Assembly (NCBI GenBank): GCA_030620925.1
Contig: JAUXIQ010000002.1
Coordinates: 1-24,454 of the forward strand
Source: JAUXIQ01 sp030620925 [NCBI: Nitrospinota bacterium]
GTDB lineage: Bacteria; JAUXIQ01
Length of the DNA stretch: 24,454 bases
Direction of reading: 5' to 3'
The translations under genes were made by a program, and so were the position numbers. Shown one piece after another: positions 8,216 to 16,554 of this stretch. How positions within the stretch are numbered: position 1 is the first letter of the stretch; each line of letters opens with the position of its first letter. The notes below the pieces were generated by a model that ran no database searches, was not told the origin of the DNA, and worked only from the letters and a program-made list of their open reading frames with translations.

Positions 8216-8404
8216 ATGGCTAAAGAAAAAGTAGAGAAAAAAGTAGAGGTCAAAGCGTTCCCATTTTCAGTCGCTAAAGGTAAAGCCCTGACTACCAAAC
8301 GGGGGATTCTCGGCGAAGGTAAAGAGGTCAAGCCCGAGTACGTAGCGGGCGGAGAGGCCACCCTCGCCCGGCTCACCGAAGCCGGGTATATTGTGAAAGG
8401 TTAA
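8216..8404 (+). CDS. Small head-region protein, function unknown
   Basis: A 62-residue, lysine- and glutamate-rich protein beginning MAKEKVEKKVEVKAF, with a C-terminal ARLTEAGYIVKG segment. AGGAG at 8206-8210 sets the start at 8216. It occupies the place of lambda FI, between the major capsid gene and the head-tail joining genes. I do not recognise a family. A role in head completion or DNA packaging is only suggested by the position. Confidence 0.7.
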   Translation: MAKEKVEKKVEVKAFPFSVAKGKALTTKRGILGEGKEVKPEYVAGGEATLARLTEAGYIVKG

Positions 8405-8407
8405 AGT

Positions 8408-8791
8408 ATGGGACTCCGGGAAATAGCAGAGGCGGACCTGTCGGTCATTCTGGCTGATAATCTGTGCGGTTTCAGCTGGCCGATCACGGTAACAGATCCG
8501 GCCGGGACTTCAGTTTCCCTCGGCGGGTTCTCGGATGATATCTCGCAGATTATCGATCCAGATACCGGGCAGGCAGTAAGCGGTCGGCTGGCTTCAGCGG
8601 CGCTCAGCATATCGGCCCTTACGGCCGCCGGGCTCGGCTTGCCTCAGGGGATAGCGGACTCGGGGTCCAAACCCTGGCTTGTGGCCTTCGATGACATTAA
8701 CGGGAATCCTTTTACCTTTAAGGTCAGTAAGTCAAACCCAGATAGGGCGCTGGGCGTCGTGATATGCCTCTTGGAGCTGTACACCGCATGA
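8408..8791 (+). CDS. Putative head-tail joining protein (FII-like position)
   Basis: A 127-residue protein with a pattern seen in many phages between the capsid and tail genes: MGLREIAEADLSVIL, GFSWPITVTDPAGTS, SDDISQIIDPDTG, then GIADSGSKPWLVAFDDINGN and a C-terminal beta strand. The small beta-rich shape and the place fit an FII-like head-tail attachment protein. The exact role is inferred from synteny. Its stop overlaps the ATG of the next gene (ATGA at 8788). Confidence 0.65.
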   Translation: MGLREIAEADLSVILADNLCGFSWPITVTDPAGTSVSLGGFSDDISQIIDPDTGQAVSGRLASAALSISALTAAGLGLPQGIADSGSKPWLVAFDDINGNPFTFKVSKSNPDRALGVVICLLELYTA

Positions 8792-9453
8792 TTGATATCC
8801 TAATAGACAAACAAGACTCGTTCGAGGTCGTCAGGGACCAATTAGCGGCCATTTTAGTTTCCGAAGTCGCAAACCAAATGGCCTTGGCAGTTACCGCCGG
8901 AAAAGATCCAGCCGAATGGGACCTCCGCATATTTACCGAACGGTCGAACCCGTGGGAGCAATTCCTGAACAACCAAACAGACCAAAGCCCCCTGGTAAAC
9001 GTCTGGTACGACAACTCTAATTTTGACCCCAAGGCCAGCAACGTATCGGAGCGCCAGAAAACCGAAGCGGTATTTAATATCGATTGTTACGGGTACGGTC
9101 GAAGCGCCGATATACCGGCCGGGGGTCACACCCCCGGGGATCAAGACGCAGCTTTTGAAGCCCAGAAAGCGTTACGGCTGGTTCGTAATATTTTAATGTC
9201 GGCCGACTACGCGTATCTCGGCCTAAGGAGCTTTGTGTGGTCCCGGTGGCCGCAGTCTATAACAGTTTTCCAACCCCAAATTGACGCCCGGCAAATGCAG
9301 CAAATAGTGGGCGCCCGGTTCGCACTCCGGGTAATTTTCAACGAGTTCGCCCCCCAGATAACGGGCGAGACCTTGGAATTGGTATCGATAGATGTTAAAA
9401 GAACAGAAGACGGTCAAGTAGTTATGGAGGCCGATTATATTTACCCTTTGTAA
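8788..9453 (+). CDS. Probable tail terminator or completion protein
   Basis: About 221 residues starting MIDILIDKQDSFE. I place the start at ATG 8788, which overlaps the previous stop as ATGA and has GGAG upstream; an upstream in-frame start at 8764 would add 8 residues inside the previous gene. Features are NVWYDNSNFDPKASN, AVFNIDCYGYGRS, an EAQKALRLVRNILMS helix, and a C-terminal VVMEADYIYPL strand. The order just before the sheath fits the protein that caps the tail tube (the role of lambda U or Mu gp37). This role is inferred from position and fold pattern. Confidence 0.65.
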   Translation: MIDILIDKQDSFEVVRDQLAAILVSEVANQMALAVTAGKDPAEWDLRIFTERSNPWEQFLNNQTDQSPLVNVWYDNSNFDPKASNVSERQKTEAVFNIDCYGYGRSADIPAGGHTPGDQDAAFEAQKALRLVRNILMSADYAYLGLRSFVWSRWPQSITVFQPQIDARQMQQIVGARFALRVIFNEFAPQITGETLELVSIDVKRTEDGQVVMEADYIYPL

Positions 9454-9467
9454 AAGGAGCATTAAAT

Positions 9468-10967
9468 ATGGCACTTAGCAGCGCCGTAGACGCCTCCGCC
9501 GTCGCGCGGGTTCTCGGCATTAAAACAGTTTTTAAGGATCTACGGGGCGGGGGCATTCTGTTTTTGCCCCAGCGGGTAGCCGTAGTGGGGCAGGGTTCGT
9601 CGGTCTCGGTGTACGGTACCACAAAGCGCCAGGTGACCAGTGCGGTGGAGGTGGCCACGCTTTACGGCTTCGGCTCTCCCCTCCACCTGGCGGCCCGGCA
9701 GCTTTTCCCGGTGAATGGGGACGGGGTCGGAACGATCCCGGTAACAGTTTACCCTCTGGAGGATGACGGCAGCGGCGTGGCTTCGGCCGGAGATATTACT
9801 CCGGCCGTAGCGCAGACCGAAGCGGCCGCGTATATCATCAAGGTTAATAACATCGATTCGGAAGCTTTTGTAATTCCGGCTACAGGCGCTACAGTTGCCT
9901 CGGTTGTGGCCCAAATGACGGCCGCTATCAACGCCGTACTCGAAATGCCGGTTATTGCCACAGACGGCGCCACGGTCTGCAACCTTGCCTCTAAGTGGAA
10001 AGGCGCCAGCGCGAACGGTATTGTTATAGAAGTTGTGGGCTCAACCACAGCGGGTACCACTTTCGCAATTACCCAGCCTACCGGCGGTTTGGTAAATCCG
10101 GATGTAGACGACGCACTGAACCAGGTCGGAAACGTCTGGGAAACCATGATGCTGAACTGTCTGGATGTTGCGGACACCGTCACTCTCGACAAGTACCAGA
10201 CGTTCGGGGACGGACGGTGGGGCGCTCTTGTACGAAAACCCTTGGTTGTGTTCTCAGGCGAAACAGGAGCAGTAGTCAACACAGCTATAGCCGTCCCTGA
10301 CGCACGCAAGACAGACAAAGTAAACGTCCAGCTCGTCGCTCCTGGATCTGTAGACCTCCCCTTTGTAGTAGCGGCCCGCCAGCTTGCCCGGATCGGGGTG
10401 GTGGCGAACAACAACCCGCCACAGGATTACGGTAGCCAGGACGCCACAGGGCTCACACCCGGAACGGACGGAGAGCAGTGGACCTACCCCCAGCGGGATC
10501 AGGCAGTTAAGGCCGGGAGTTCCACGGTTGAGGTTAAGGATGGTGTGGTCAATGTGTCGGACACTGTCACCTTTTACCACCCGACGGGGGACCCGATTCC
10601 GGCGTATCGATTCGTGGTGGACATTGTCAAACTTCAGAACATTCTCTTTAATCTGGATCTGATTTTCGCTACCAAAGAATGGGACGGGGCCCCGCTCATC
10701 CCAGACGACCAACCCACGGTAAACCGCTCAGCTAAAAAGCCAAAGACGGCGGTGGCGGCGGTTGCATCCATGCTGGACAGCCTCGGCTTGAACGCTCTTA
10801 TAAGTAACCCGGAAACGGCTAAGGCGAACACGTTCGCCGAGATCGACGCCCAGAATCCGAAGCGGTTGAACCTGGTTACTACCGTTCAGCTTTCCGGCAA
10901 TTCAAACATAATTTCAGTTGACCTCGAATTTGGTTTTTTCTTCGGGACCCCAACGGTCGTAGCGTAA
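9468..10967 (+). CDS. Contractile tail sheath protein (Mu gpL type)
   Basis: Outer tail sheath subunit (499 aa; Mu gpL is similar in length). It shows the family order: an N-terminal RVAVVGQGSS strand, long inserted domains rich in beta strands (about 90-250), the GRWGALVRKPLVVFSG and VAARQLARIGV segments of the conserved core, and a C-terminal region ending in VDLEFGFFFGTPTVVA. AAGGAG precedes ATG 9468. Together with the tube gene that follows, it shows that the tail is contractile. Confidence 0.93.
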   Translation: MALSSAVDASAVARVLGIKTVFKDLRGGGILFLPQRVAVVGQGSSVSVYGTTKRQVTSAVEVATLYGFGSPLHLAARQLFPVNGDGVGTIPVTVYPLEDDGSGVASAGDITPAVAQTEAAAYIIKVNNIDSEAFVIPATGATVASVVAQMTAAINAVLEMPVIATDGATVCNLASKWKGASANGIVIEVVGSTTAGTTFAITQPTGGLVNPDVDDALNQVGNVWETMMLNCLDVADTVTLDKYQTFGDGRWGALVRKPLVVFSGETGAVVNTAIAVPDARKTDKVNVQLVAPGSVDLPFVVAARQLARIGVVANNNPPQDYGSQDATGLTPGTDGEQWTYPQRDQAVKAGSSTVEVKDGVVNVSDTVTFYHPTGDPIPAYRFVVDIVKLQNILFNLDLIFATKEWDGAPLIPDDQPTVNRSAKKPKTAVAAVASMLDSLGLNALISNPETAKANTFAEIDAQNPKRLNLVTTVQLSGNSNIISVDLEFGFFFGTPTVVA

Positions 10968-10977
10968 AGGAGGCCAC

Positions 10978-11361
10978 ATGCCAGCAGTTGGTGGGAGTAT
11001 TGAATCAGTGAACCTCAAAGGCCGAGAGTTTCCGGTAGCCGCAGACGCGGAAGCCCAGCGGAAGCTCGGGGGCTTTGAGAATGAAGTGCAGGCGAACGGG
11101 GACGGTACGGCACGTTTGATTAAAACGAGAGTCCCTTTATCCTTGGATGGGCTTACGGTCGAGATCGACGACAGCCGGGGGGATCACGAGTTTCTCCAGG
11201 ATCTGTCGAATGAGAACGACTTCTGGCCTATTGCAATTACCTACGCTTCTGGGGTAACGTATCAGGGAACGGCCCAGATCACAGGCGAAACCCAGGCCAG
11301 TAGTCAGAACGCCACGGCGGCGGTTTCGTTCATGGGCCCAGGGGTTCTCAGCAAGCAATAA
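10978..11361 (+). CDS. Tail tube protein (Mu gpM type)
   Basis: Inner tail tube subunit (127 aa). The small beta-barrel pattern is visible in SVNLKGREFPVAADAEA, the LSLDGLTVEIDDSRGDHEFLQ segment, and the final strands TYQGTAQITGETQASSQNATA. It lies directly after the sheath gene with an AAGGAGG ribosome binding site, as the tube gene does in Mu and other contractile-tail phages. It is followed by a structured leader and the tail assembly chaperone gene. Confidence 0.9.
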   Translation: MPAVGGSIESVNLKGREFPVAADAEAQRKLGGFENEVQANGDGTARLIKTRVPLSLDGLTVEIDDSRGDHEFLQDLSNENDFWPIAITYASGVTYQGTAQITGETQASSQNATAAVSFMGPGVLSKQ

Positions 11362-11369
11362 AAATAAAT

Positions 11370-11400
11370 AGGGATATGTCGTGCGGGCCACCCTATCCCT
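11370..11400 (+). promoter_or_regulatory. Leader hairpin A before the tail chaperone gene
   Basis: AGGGATA (11370-11376) pairs perfectly with TATCCCT (11394-11400). Inside, GTG (11381-11383) can pair with CAC (11389-11391). The hairpin starts shortly after the tube stop codon. Its right arm shares three bases with the left arm of a second hairpin (11388-11445), so the two cannot form fully at once. There is no T-run, so a terminator role is not supported. Confidence 0.5.
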
Positions 11401-11445
11401 CCACTCGGTTAGCTCCGGGGCACGGCATCAACTATAATAGGGTGG
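11388..11445 (+). promoter_or_regulatory. Leader hairpin B that covers the chaperone ribosome binding site
   Basis: CCACCCTAT (11388-11396) is the exact reverse complement of ATAGGGTGG (11437-11445). The right arm contains the only Shine-Dalgarno-like bases (AGGGTGG) before the chaperone ATG at 11451. In RNA this 9-bp pairing would hide the ribosome binding site, while hairpin A would free it. This is a possible translational switch, inferred from pairing alone. Confidence 0.45.
11433..11438 (+). promoter_or_regulatory. Possible sigma70 -10 box
   Basis: A perfect TATAAT lies 13 bases before the chaperone ATG. No good TTGACA-like -35 element is found 16-18 bases upstream, and a start point here would give an almost leaderless message. 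It may be chance, since the same bases form part of hairpin B. Confidence 0.15.
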
Positions 11446-11450
11446 TAAAA

Positions 11451-11864
11451 ATGGAATGCAAAATCGCTAAAGAAGTGGCGGAAGCAGAGTTCGAGAAGTG
11501 GGCCGAGGATATGGACCTTGACCACGACACGGACGGAATGGACGCAGAAGACCTGACCGCGTTTAACAAGCAGAAGAACCGGATCGTACGCTCCATCATG
11601 CAGGGTGCGCTCGTTTTCAACGACGACGGGGAAGCAGTATTCACCCCGCAGCACAAAAACGCTAAGAGTACCGACCCGATCACCTTCTACGAAAGCGACG
11701 GCGCATCTCTAAAAGCTATGGACGGGAAAAAGAAAAATCAGGATATGTCGAAAACTTTTGCGGTAATGGCAGCCATGTGCAAGGTCCCGCCCGTTACGCT
11801 CGTTAACCTCATAGGCCCCGACCGTAAAGTGGCAATGGCGCTGTACGCGCTTTTAATGGATTAG
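11451..11864 (+). CDS. Tail assembly chaperone, short form (gpG-like)
   Basis: A 137-residue protein placed between tube and tape measure, where lambda G and its Mu-like equivalents lie. Such chaperones coat the tape measure during tail assembly and are absent from the virion. It starts MECKIAKEVAEAEFEKWAED, has an acidic stretch (about 20-30), a QKNRIVRSIMQGALVFNDDGEAVF segment, and a helical end (VAMALYALLMD). I choose ATG 11451: the longer frame from 11376 runs through the leader hairpins and has no binding site. A -1-frame extension overlaps its 3' end. Confidence 0.75.
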   Translation: MECKIAKEVAEAEFEKWAEDMDLDHDTDGMDAEDLTAFNKQKNRIVRSIMQGALVFNDDGEAVFTPQHKNAKSTDPITFYESDGASLKAMDGKKKNQDMSKTFAVMAAMCKVPPVTLVNLIGPDRKVAMALYALLMD

Positions 11865-12076
11865 TCAATACCCCTCTGGTCCGATATGGTGTTGACGCAA
11901 AACTACCGAACGGGGGCCATGTGTCTGGGGTGGTTTATACCGAAATGTTCTACCAGATTTGCCGGGACTATTCGACCTTACCCGACATAAGAACTATAAC
12001 GGCGAGCGAAATCAGATTTTTCTACAACGGCCTAAGGGCAGAGCTAAGAGAACACACGAAACCAAAAGGGAAATAA
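11855..12076 (+). CDS. Tail assembly chaperone extension in the -1 frame (gpT-like)
   Basis: The frame -1 to the chaperone is open from 11828 (after a TAA at 11825-11827) to the TAA at 12074-12076. It encodes about 73 residues ending with CRDYSTLPDIRTITASEI, FFYNGLRAELREHTK and PKGK, a well-formed conserved-looking tail. It ends one base before the tape measure ATG. In lambda the equivalent T part is made only by a -1 ribosomal frameshift from G. The shift here must happen between 11828 and the chaperone stop at 11864. The best candidate is around GCTTTTA (11849-11855), which is not a canonical slippery heptamer. Independent starts at GTG 11921 or ATG 11945 are possible. The coding frame is well supported; the mechanism is not. 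Confidence 0.65.
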   Translation, partial: NGLVNTPLVRYGVDAKLPNGGHVSGVVYTEMFYQICRDYSTLPDIRTITASEIRFFYNGLRAELREHTKPKGK

Positions 12077-12077
12077 A

Positions 12078-14048
12078 ATGGCCGGTCGTTTCTCAGTCGA
12101 AGCAGTATTCAAAGCCGTGGACCGGGTGACGGCCCCCGTTTCCAAGATGCAAAACCGCGTAGGGAAATTCACGCGGTCCACCGAAAAAAACTTCCGTAAG
12201 TTAAATAAATCTGTAGGCAAATTTACCGACGGGATAAAGCAAGGCGCAATAGCAGTCGGCGCCGCCACCGCGGTCATGGCCGTGGCGCTCACTTCTGTTG
12301 TGGCCACGGGTGCGGAGTTTGAACAGACCATAGTCAATGCCGCCGCTAAGTTCCCCGGAGAGATCCAGAAGGGCAGCGCCGCGTTTAAAGGCCTGGAGGA
12401 CGCAGCCAAACAGACAGGCAAGACGACGGAGTTTTCGGCCAGTCAAGCAGCTGGCGCGCTTAACTTTTTAGCCATGGCGGGTTTTGACGCTGAATCGGCG
12501 GTAGCTGCCCTACCTGGGGTCGTGGATTTAGCCACAGCCGCCGGAGTAGATTTAGCCACAGCCACGGACATAGCTTCCGACTCGCTCGGAGCGTTCGGGC
12601 TGGCCACGAAAGACCCTATCCAGCTGGGCAAGAACTTAGCCCGAGTCAATGACATCCTCGCCAAAACTTCCACGTCAGCAAATACTACAGTCGAAGGTCT
12701 GTTCGAAGCCATAAAAGAGGGGGGTCCGATTGCGGTAACCTCTGGGGCTTCCATGGAAACGTTCGCCGCTCTCGCCGGGGAATTGGCGAACGCCGGTATA
12801 AAAGGGAGCCAGGCGGGGACCACACTTAAAAACATGTTCCTCAAATTAGCCGCGCCTGCAGGTGACGGCGCCAAACTTCTGGAGCGTTTCGGGGTTCAAA
12901 CCCGGGATACTAACGGGGACATGCTTGATATTGTTGATATCCTCGGGAAGCTGGACACCTCGCTGGGGGGTTTAGGGACGGCGGAAAAGTCCGGAGTTTT
13001 AGAGGCCATATTCGGTAAGATTCCACTCGCCGGGGTAAACGTTCTCTTAAAATCTGGATCTAAAAAACTGAATGAATATAGAGGGGAACTGGAGGCCGCT
13101 TCCGGAGCCTCGGCTAAAATGGCCGGGGTTATGCGGGACACTTTACAGGGCCGTTTAAACTCCCTATCCTCTGCGGTAGAAGGTGTAAAAATATCCATTT
13201 TCAGCATGACGAGCGGCCCCCTCTCTGATGTTATCGATAAGACTACAGAATGGGTACGGGTAAACGAGGGTCTAATCTCCTCCAAAGTTGGCGGGTTCCT
13301 GGCCATGATCATCAGTAACTTCGATAAGATCGTTACGTGGACCAAACGGATCGGCGTAGGGTTTGCTGTTTTTCTGGTACTTGCGGGGGTACTAAAAACC
13401 TTTATAGTCGTACTGACAGCGGTGAATCTGGTAATGGCGCTGAACCCGGTAGGACTCATGGTTCTGGGAATTGTGGCCTTGATAGCCGCCATAGCTCTGG
13501 CCGTCGCGGCTATTATAAAATGGAAAGACGTTATAATAGGGGCTTTTTTGGGTATGTCCGACTCGGTACTGGTAGTCGCTGGGATAATCGGCAGCTTTGT
13601 AATCGGGCCAATGGCGTTACTTATGGCCGCCGGTCTCCTGTTGATAAAAAACTGGGAACCTGTAGGGGAATTTTTCTCCAGTCTATGGGGCGGAATAGTA
13701 GAAATGTTCGATAAATCTGTGGGCAGGATTCTCAAAGTGGTGGATAAAATAAAAAGCGTAGCCGCGAGTGTAAGCAAGTTTTTACCTGAGGGGGAGACCC
13801 GTCCGGGTATCCTCGGATTTACCGGCGGTAGCCCCCTGCTGTCGGACGGGAGCGACGGAGCAGAGGCAGGCGGCGGCGGTGCCGACCCTCAGGTGGTATC
13901 TCCTCAGGAACGGGTTGCCGCCAGTATCGAAGAACGGCGAACAACCAGCAGCGCTGAAGTTACCATCCGAGACGAGACGAAACGGGCGGAGGTCACAGGT
14001 GGATCGCTCGGACCAGGGTTGAACCTTATAAGCTCAGGAGCATTTTAA
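12078..14048 (+). CDS. Tail tape measure protein
   Basis: Sets tail length and is thought to be ejected with DNA (656 aa, rather short for the class). The N-terminal helix resembles the start of many tape measures (MAGRFSVEAVFKAVDRVTAP). Residues about 80-370 match the TP901-type core: GAEFEQTIVNAAAKF, KTTEFSASQAAGALNFLAMA, GTTLKNMFLKLAAP. About 420-525 holds several strongly hydrophobic segments (for example LMVLGIVALIAAIALAVAAI), possible membrane-crossing parts used in DNA entry. The C terminus is low-complexity and glycine-rich. AAAAGGGA lies before ATG 12078. The preceding chaperone frame ends one base upstream. Confidence 0.93.
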   Translation: MAGRFSVEAVFKAVDRVTAPVSKMQNRVGKFTRSTEKNFRKLNKSVGKFTDGIKQGAIAVGAATAVMAVALTSVVATGAEFEQTIVNAAAKFPGEIQKGSAAFKGLEDAAKQTGKTTEFSASQAAGALNFLAMAGFDAESAVAALPGVVDLATAAGVDLATATDIASDSLGAFGLATKDPIQLGKNLARVNDILAKTSTSANTTVEGLFEAIKEGGPIAVTSGASMETFAALAGELANAGIKGSQAGTTLKNMFLKLAAPAGDGAKLLERFGVQTRDTNGDMLDIVDILGKLDTSLGGLGTAEKSGVLEAIFGKIPLAGVNVLLKSGSKKLNEYRGELEAASGASAKMAGVMRDTLQGRLNSLSSAVEGVKISIFSMTSGPLSDVIDKTTEWVRVNEGLISSKVGGFLAMIISNFDKIVTWTKRIGVGFAVFLVLAGVLKTFIVVLTAVNLVMALNPVGLMVLGIVALIAAIALAVAAIIKWKDVIIGAFLGMSDSVLVVAGIIGSFVIGPMALLMAAGLLLIKNWEPVGEFFSSLWGGIVEMFDKSVGRILKVVDKIKSVAASVSKFLPEGETRPGILGFTGGSPLLSDGSDGAEAGGGGADPQVVSPQERVAASIEERRTTSSAEVTIRDETKRAEVTGGSLGPGLNLISSGAF

Positions 14049-15311
14049 ATGGCATGGAATGACCGGATAAGAGAAGCTGCATATACCTCCCCGAGCGGCA
14101 TCCGCCAGCCGTTCATTTACGAAAATGTAACTCAAGTATGGGATAAGAAGACCGAGGGGTTTAACTTCCCCGATGCGGACGGAACGTTTGTTCAGGATAA
14201 CGGACGATCGGGGCGACGCTTCCCTCTTAGGGTTATATTTTCCGGCGGGGACCACGATACCGAGGCTGAAGCGTTTGACGCACTTTTGGTAGAGAGGGGA
14301 ACCGGGACCCTGGACCACCCCATGTACGGCACGGTTTTAGTTGTTCCGTTCGGGGCTATTACCCGTAGGGACGACCTCAAAACCGCGGCTAACCAAACGA
14401 TATTTGAGGTCACTTTTTGGGAGACCATAGACCTCGTCTACCCGACGGCTCAGACCGACCCGGCGAGCGCGGTGCTCGCTTCGGTGGAGGAGTACAACGA
14501 GGCAGCTGCCGAAGAACTTGCGGACGGCCTGTCTCTGGATACGGCGGTGGAGCGGGTCACGTCTAAGAATCAGGTACTGGCCCTCGTTGACACGGTAAAG
14601 TCTGGCCTGCAAGCGGTGGCGGACATTACAGAAGAGGTACAAAAAGAGTTTGACGCCATTGTGGATTCAATAACCAATGGAATAGACTTACTCGTGGGCG
14701 CACCCGTAGCGCTTGCCCTCCAGGTAACCCAAATGATCCAGGCGCCCGGGCGGGCCCTCGCGAGCATAAAATCTAAAATTGACGCCTACCAAAATCTAAT
14801 AACCCGTATTGTCTCTGGGGCCCCTGGGTCTCCTACCAGCCCCGGGGATGAGGGGGAACCCGCACTCGCTGAGACCACAAACGCTCTGAGGACCGCCGAC
14901 CTCTACGCGTCCAGCTACGTCACGGGATCCATCGTTTCGACCGTTAACAACCAATTTTTCTCTAAGACGGAAGCCCTCGAAGCCGCCCAGGAGGTACTCG
15001 CCCAGCTTGACGCGGTGGTGGTTTGGAGAGACGCCAATTTTGAAGCACTCGAAGAGATCGACACGGGCGGGTCATATCAAAAGCTCCAGGAGGCGGTAGC
15101 CCTTACCGCCGGTTTTCTGGTGGAAATCTCCTTCACGCTTAAAACCGAACGCAGGATAGTGCTCGACCGCGACCGGACTATGATTGACCTTGTGGCCCAG
15201 CTCTACGGGGCGGTGGATTCGGAGCTCGATTTCTTCATAACTTCAAACGATCTAAGCGGCTCCGAGATTTTAGAGTTGCCCGCAGGCCGGAGGATAGTGT
15301 ACTATACGTAA
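14049..15311 (+). CDS. Mu gp43 (gpN)-like tail/baseplate protein, DNA_circ_N family
   Basis: 420-residue tail protein whose N-terminal 95 residues match the so-called DNA circularisation N-terminal family: WNDRIREAAYTSPSG, then FVQDNGRSGRRFPLRVIFSG, then GTLDHPMYGTVLVVPFG. The name is historical; in Mu and relatives the protein is a baseplate or tail component that follows the tape measure. The middle part (about 150-260) is helical, and the C-terminal part carries RTMIDLVAQLYGAVDSEL-type helices. AGGAG precedes ATG 14049, which abuts the tape measure stop. Confidence 0.88.
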   Translation: MAWNDRIREAAYTSPSGIRQPFIYENVTQVWDKKTEGFNFPDADGTFVQDNGRSGRRFPLRVIFSGGDHDTEAEAFDALLVERGTGTLDHPMYGTVLVVPFGAITRRDDLKTAANQTIFEVTFWETIDLVYPTAQTDPASAVLASVEEYNEAAAEELADGLSLDTAVERVTSKNQVLALVDTVKSGLQAVADITEEVQKEFDAIVDSITNGIDLLVGAPVALALQVTQMIQAPGRALASIKSKIDAYQNLITRIVSGAPGSPTSPGDEGEPALAETTNALRTADLYASSYVTGSIVSTVNNQFFSKTEALEAAQEVLAQLDAVVVWRDANFEALEEIDTGGSYQKLQEAVALTAGFLVEISFTLKTERRIVLDRDRTMIDLVAQLYGAVDSELDFFITSNDLSGSEILELPAGRRIVYYT

Positions 15312-15333
15312 TATATTGTAACAAAAGGGGCGT

Positions 15334-16554
15334 ATGGGAAACTACATCACAACTACGGGGGACACTTTCAGTCTTGTCTCTCGGAAAAAATACGGAACAG
15401 AACAGGAAGCGTCCCGCATAGCCCGGGCCAACCCCGGGACAACTGAACCCCTCCAAGTCGGTACCGTTCTCGTGATCCCGCCTGTGCCCCGAGACCTCGC
15501 GCAAAACGCCCCGGCGGATAGACCAGACGAGGTAGCCCTTTTAATAGACGGGGTGCGGTTCCGGTTCTGGGACTCGGTGAGCATAACCCGCTCGATTGAT
15601 ATCATGGACACTATCACATTCGGGACCCCTTTCGATCCGGACGCCCCTGGTTTCAAGGAGAATTTCCGCCCTATGAGTTTCAAACCCGTAGCGGTGACGG
15701 TCGGCGGTGAACCTCTTTTCACAGGAACCATGGTGGGGGTTGACCCATCTTTACAGAACAACAGCAAAACCCTATCCGTCAGCGGGTACTCTCTGCCGGG
15801 GGTCTTAAATGACTGTACTATGCCCTCAAGCTCCAACCCCCTCGAATACAACGGGCTCACACTCCAAGAGATAGCGACCAGTGCGGCAGGAGTGTTCGGC
15901 CTACAGGTAGAGTTTGACGCCGACCCAGGACCGGCATTCGAAAGAGTAGCAGCGGACCCAGCTCAAAAAGTGCTTAAGTTCTTATCAGGGTTAGCCGAGC
16001 AGAGAAACCTCGTGGTCACTGATACTGCCGGGGGTGCGCTCAGTTTCGTACAGTCTGTCCAGCCAGGTAACCCAGTAGCGATCCTGGAGCAGGGGGAGGC
16101 ACCGTTACTCGGCGTGACTCCAACTTTCAACCCCCAGTCGTACTACAGCCACATAACGGGGCTCACTAACACTATCGTCGGGATTGTCGGGCCTCAGTTT
16201 ACCGTTAAAAACCCCCTACTGACCGGAGTACTCCGGCCTCTCACGTACCGGCCAGCGGATACCCGGGATTCAGAGATCCGAACATCCGTTGAAACAAAAA
16301 TGGGGCGGATGTTTGGGAACGTTGCGTCCTACTCGGCGGCCGTTGCAACCTGGAGAGACCCGAGCGGGGCCCTCTGGGAACCTAACACCACAATCAGACT
16401 GACTGCGCCGGGTGCTATGATCTATAACCCCTATGAGTTCGTGATACGGTCGGTGCAGTTTGACCGGTCGGCGACCTCCGAAACGGCCGTTTTGAATTTA
16501 GTTCTACCGGGTTCATTCAGCGGAGAGATACCGGAGGCGCTACCATGGGACTGA
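15334..16554 (+). CDS. Baseplate hub protein (Mu gp44/gpP-like) with N-terminal LysM
   Basis: Central hub of the baseplate, the ring that joins tube and spike (406 aa). Residues 1-50 are a LysM-like module: YITTTGDTFSLVSRKKYG, IARANPG, LQVGTVLVIP. From about 65 the protein has the gp27/gpP hub pattern: LLIDGVRFRFWDSVSITRS, KPVAVTVGGEPLFTGTM, the AADPAQKVLKFLSGLAEQ helix, and a C-terminal NPYEFVIRSVQFDRS strand. In P2 the LysM-like protein gpX is a separate gene, so this is a natural fusion of two neighbouring functions. AAAGGGG precedes ATG 15334. The end overlaps the next start. Confidence 0.88.
   Translation: MGNYITTTGDTFSLVSRKKYGTEQEASRIARANPGTTEPLQVGTVLVIPPVPRDLAQNAPADRPDEVALLIDGVRFRFWDSVSITRSIDIMDTITFGTPFDPDAPGFKENFRPMSFKPVAVTVGGEPLFTGTMVGVDPSLQNNSKTLSVSGYSLPGVLNDCTMPSSSNPLEYNGLTLQEIATSAAGVFGLQVEFDADPGPAFERVAADPAQKVLKFLSGLAEQRNLVVTDTAGGALSFVQSVQPGNPVAILEQGEAPLLGVTPTFNPQSYYSHITGLTNTIVGIVGPQFTVKNPLLTGVLRPLTYRPADTRDSEIRTSVETKMGRMFGNVASYSAAVATWRDPSGALWEPNTTIRLTAPGAMIYNPYEFVIRSVQFDRSATSETAVLNLVLPGSFSGEIPEALPWD

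Noticed and set aside
9119-9137. 8-bp perfect GC hairpin (CCGGGGGT, loop CAC, ACCCCCGG)
   Set aside because: Lies inside the tail terminator gene, encodes a simple Pro/Gly loop, has no T-run and no position that suggests a regulatory role.
11376-11450. Upstream extension of the tail chaperone gene to 11376
   Set aside because: The extension runs through the leader hairpins, lacks a ribosome binding site, and its residues do not look like part of the protein.
12525-12563. 15-base direct repeat GATTTAGCCACAGCC in the tape measure gene
   Set aside because: Encodes a repeated DLATA helix segment in a repetitive coding region; probably coding constraint rather than a DNA element.
12896-13777. 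Long minus-strand open frame (293 codons) inside the tape measure gene
   Set aside because: It lies wholly antisense to a well-supported gene and its product is rich in Ser, Thr, Ile and Pro with no family pattern, as expected of a shadow frame.
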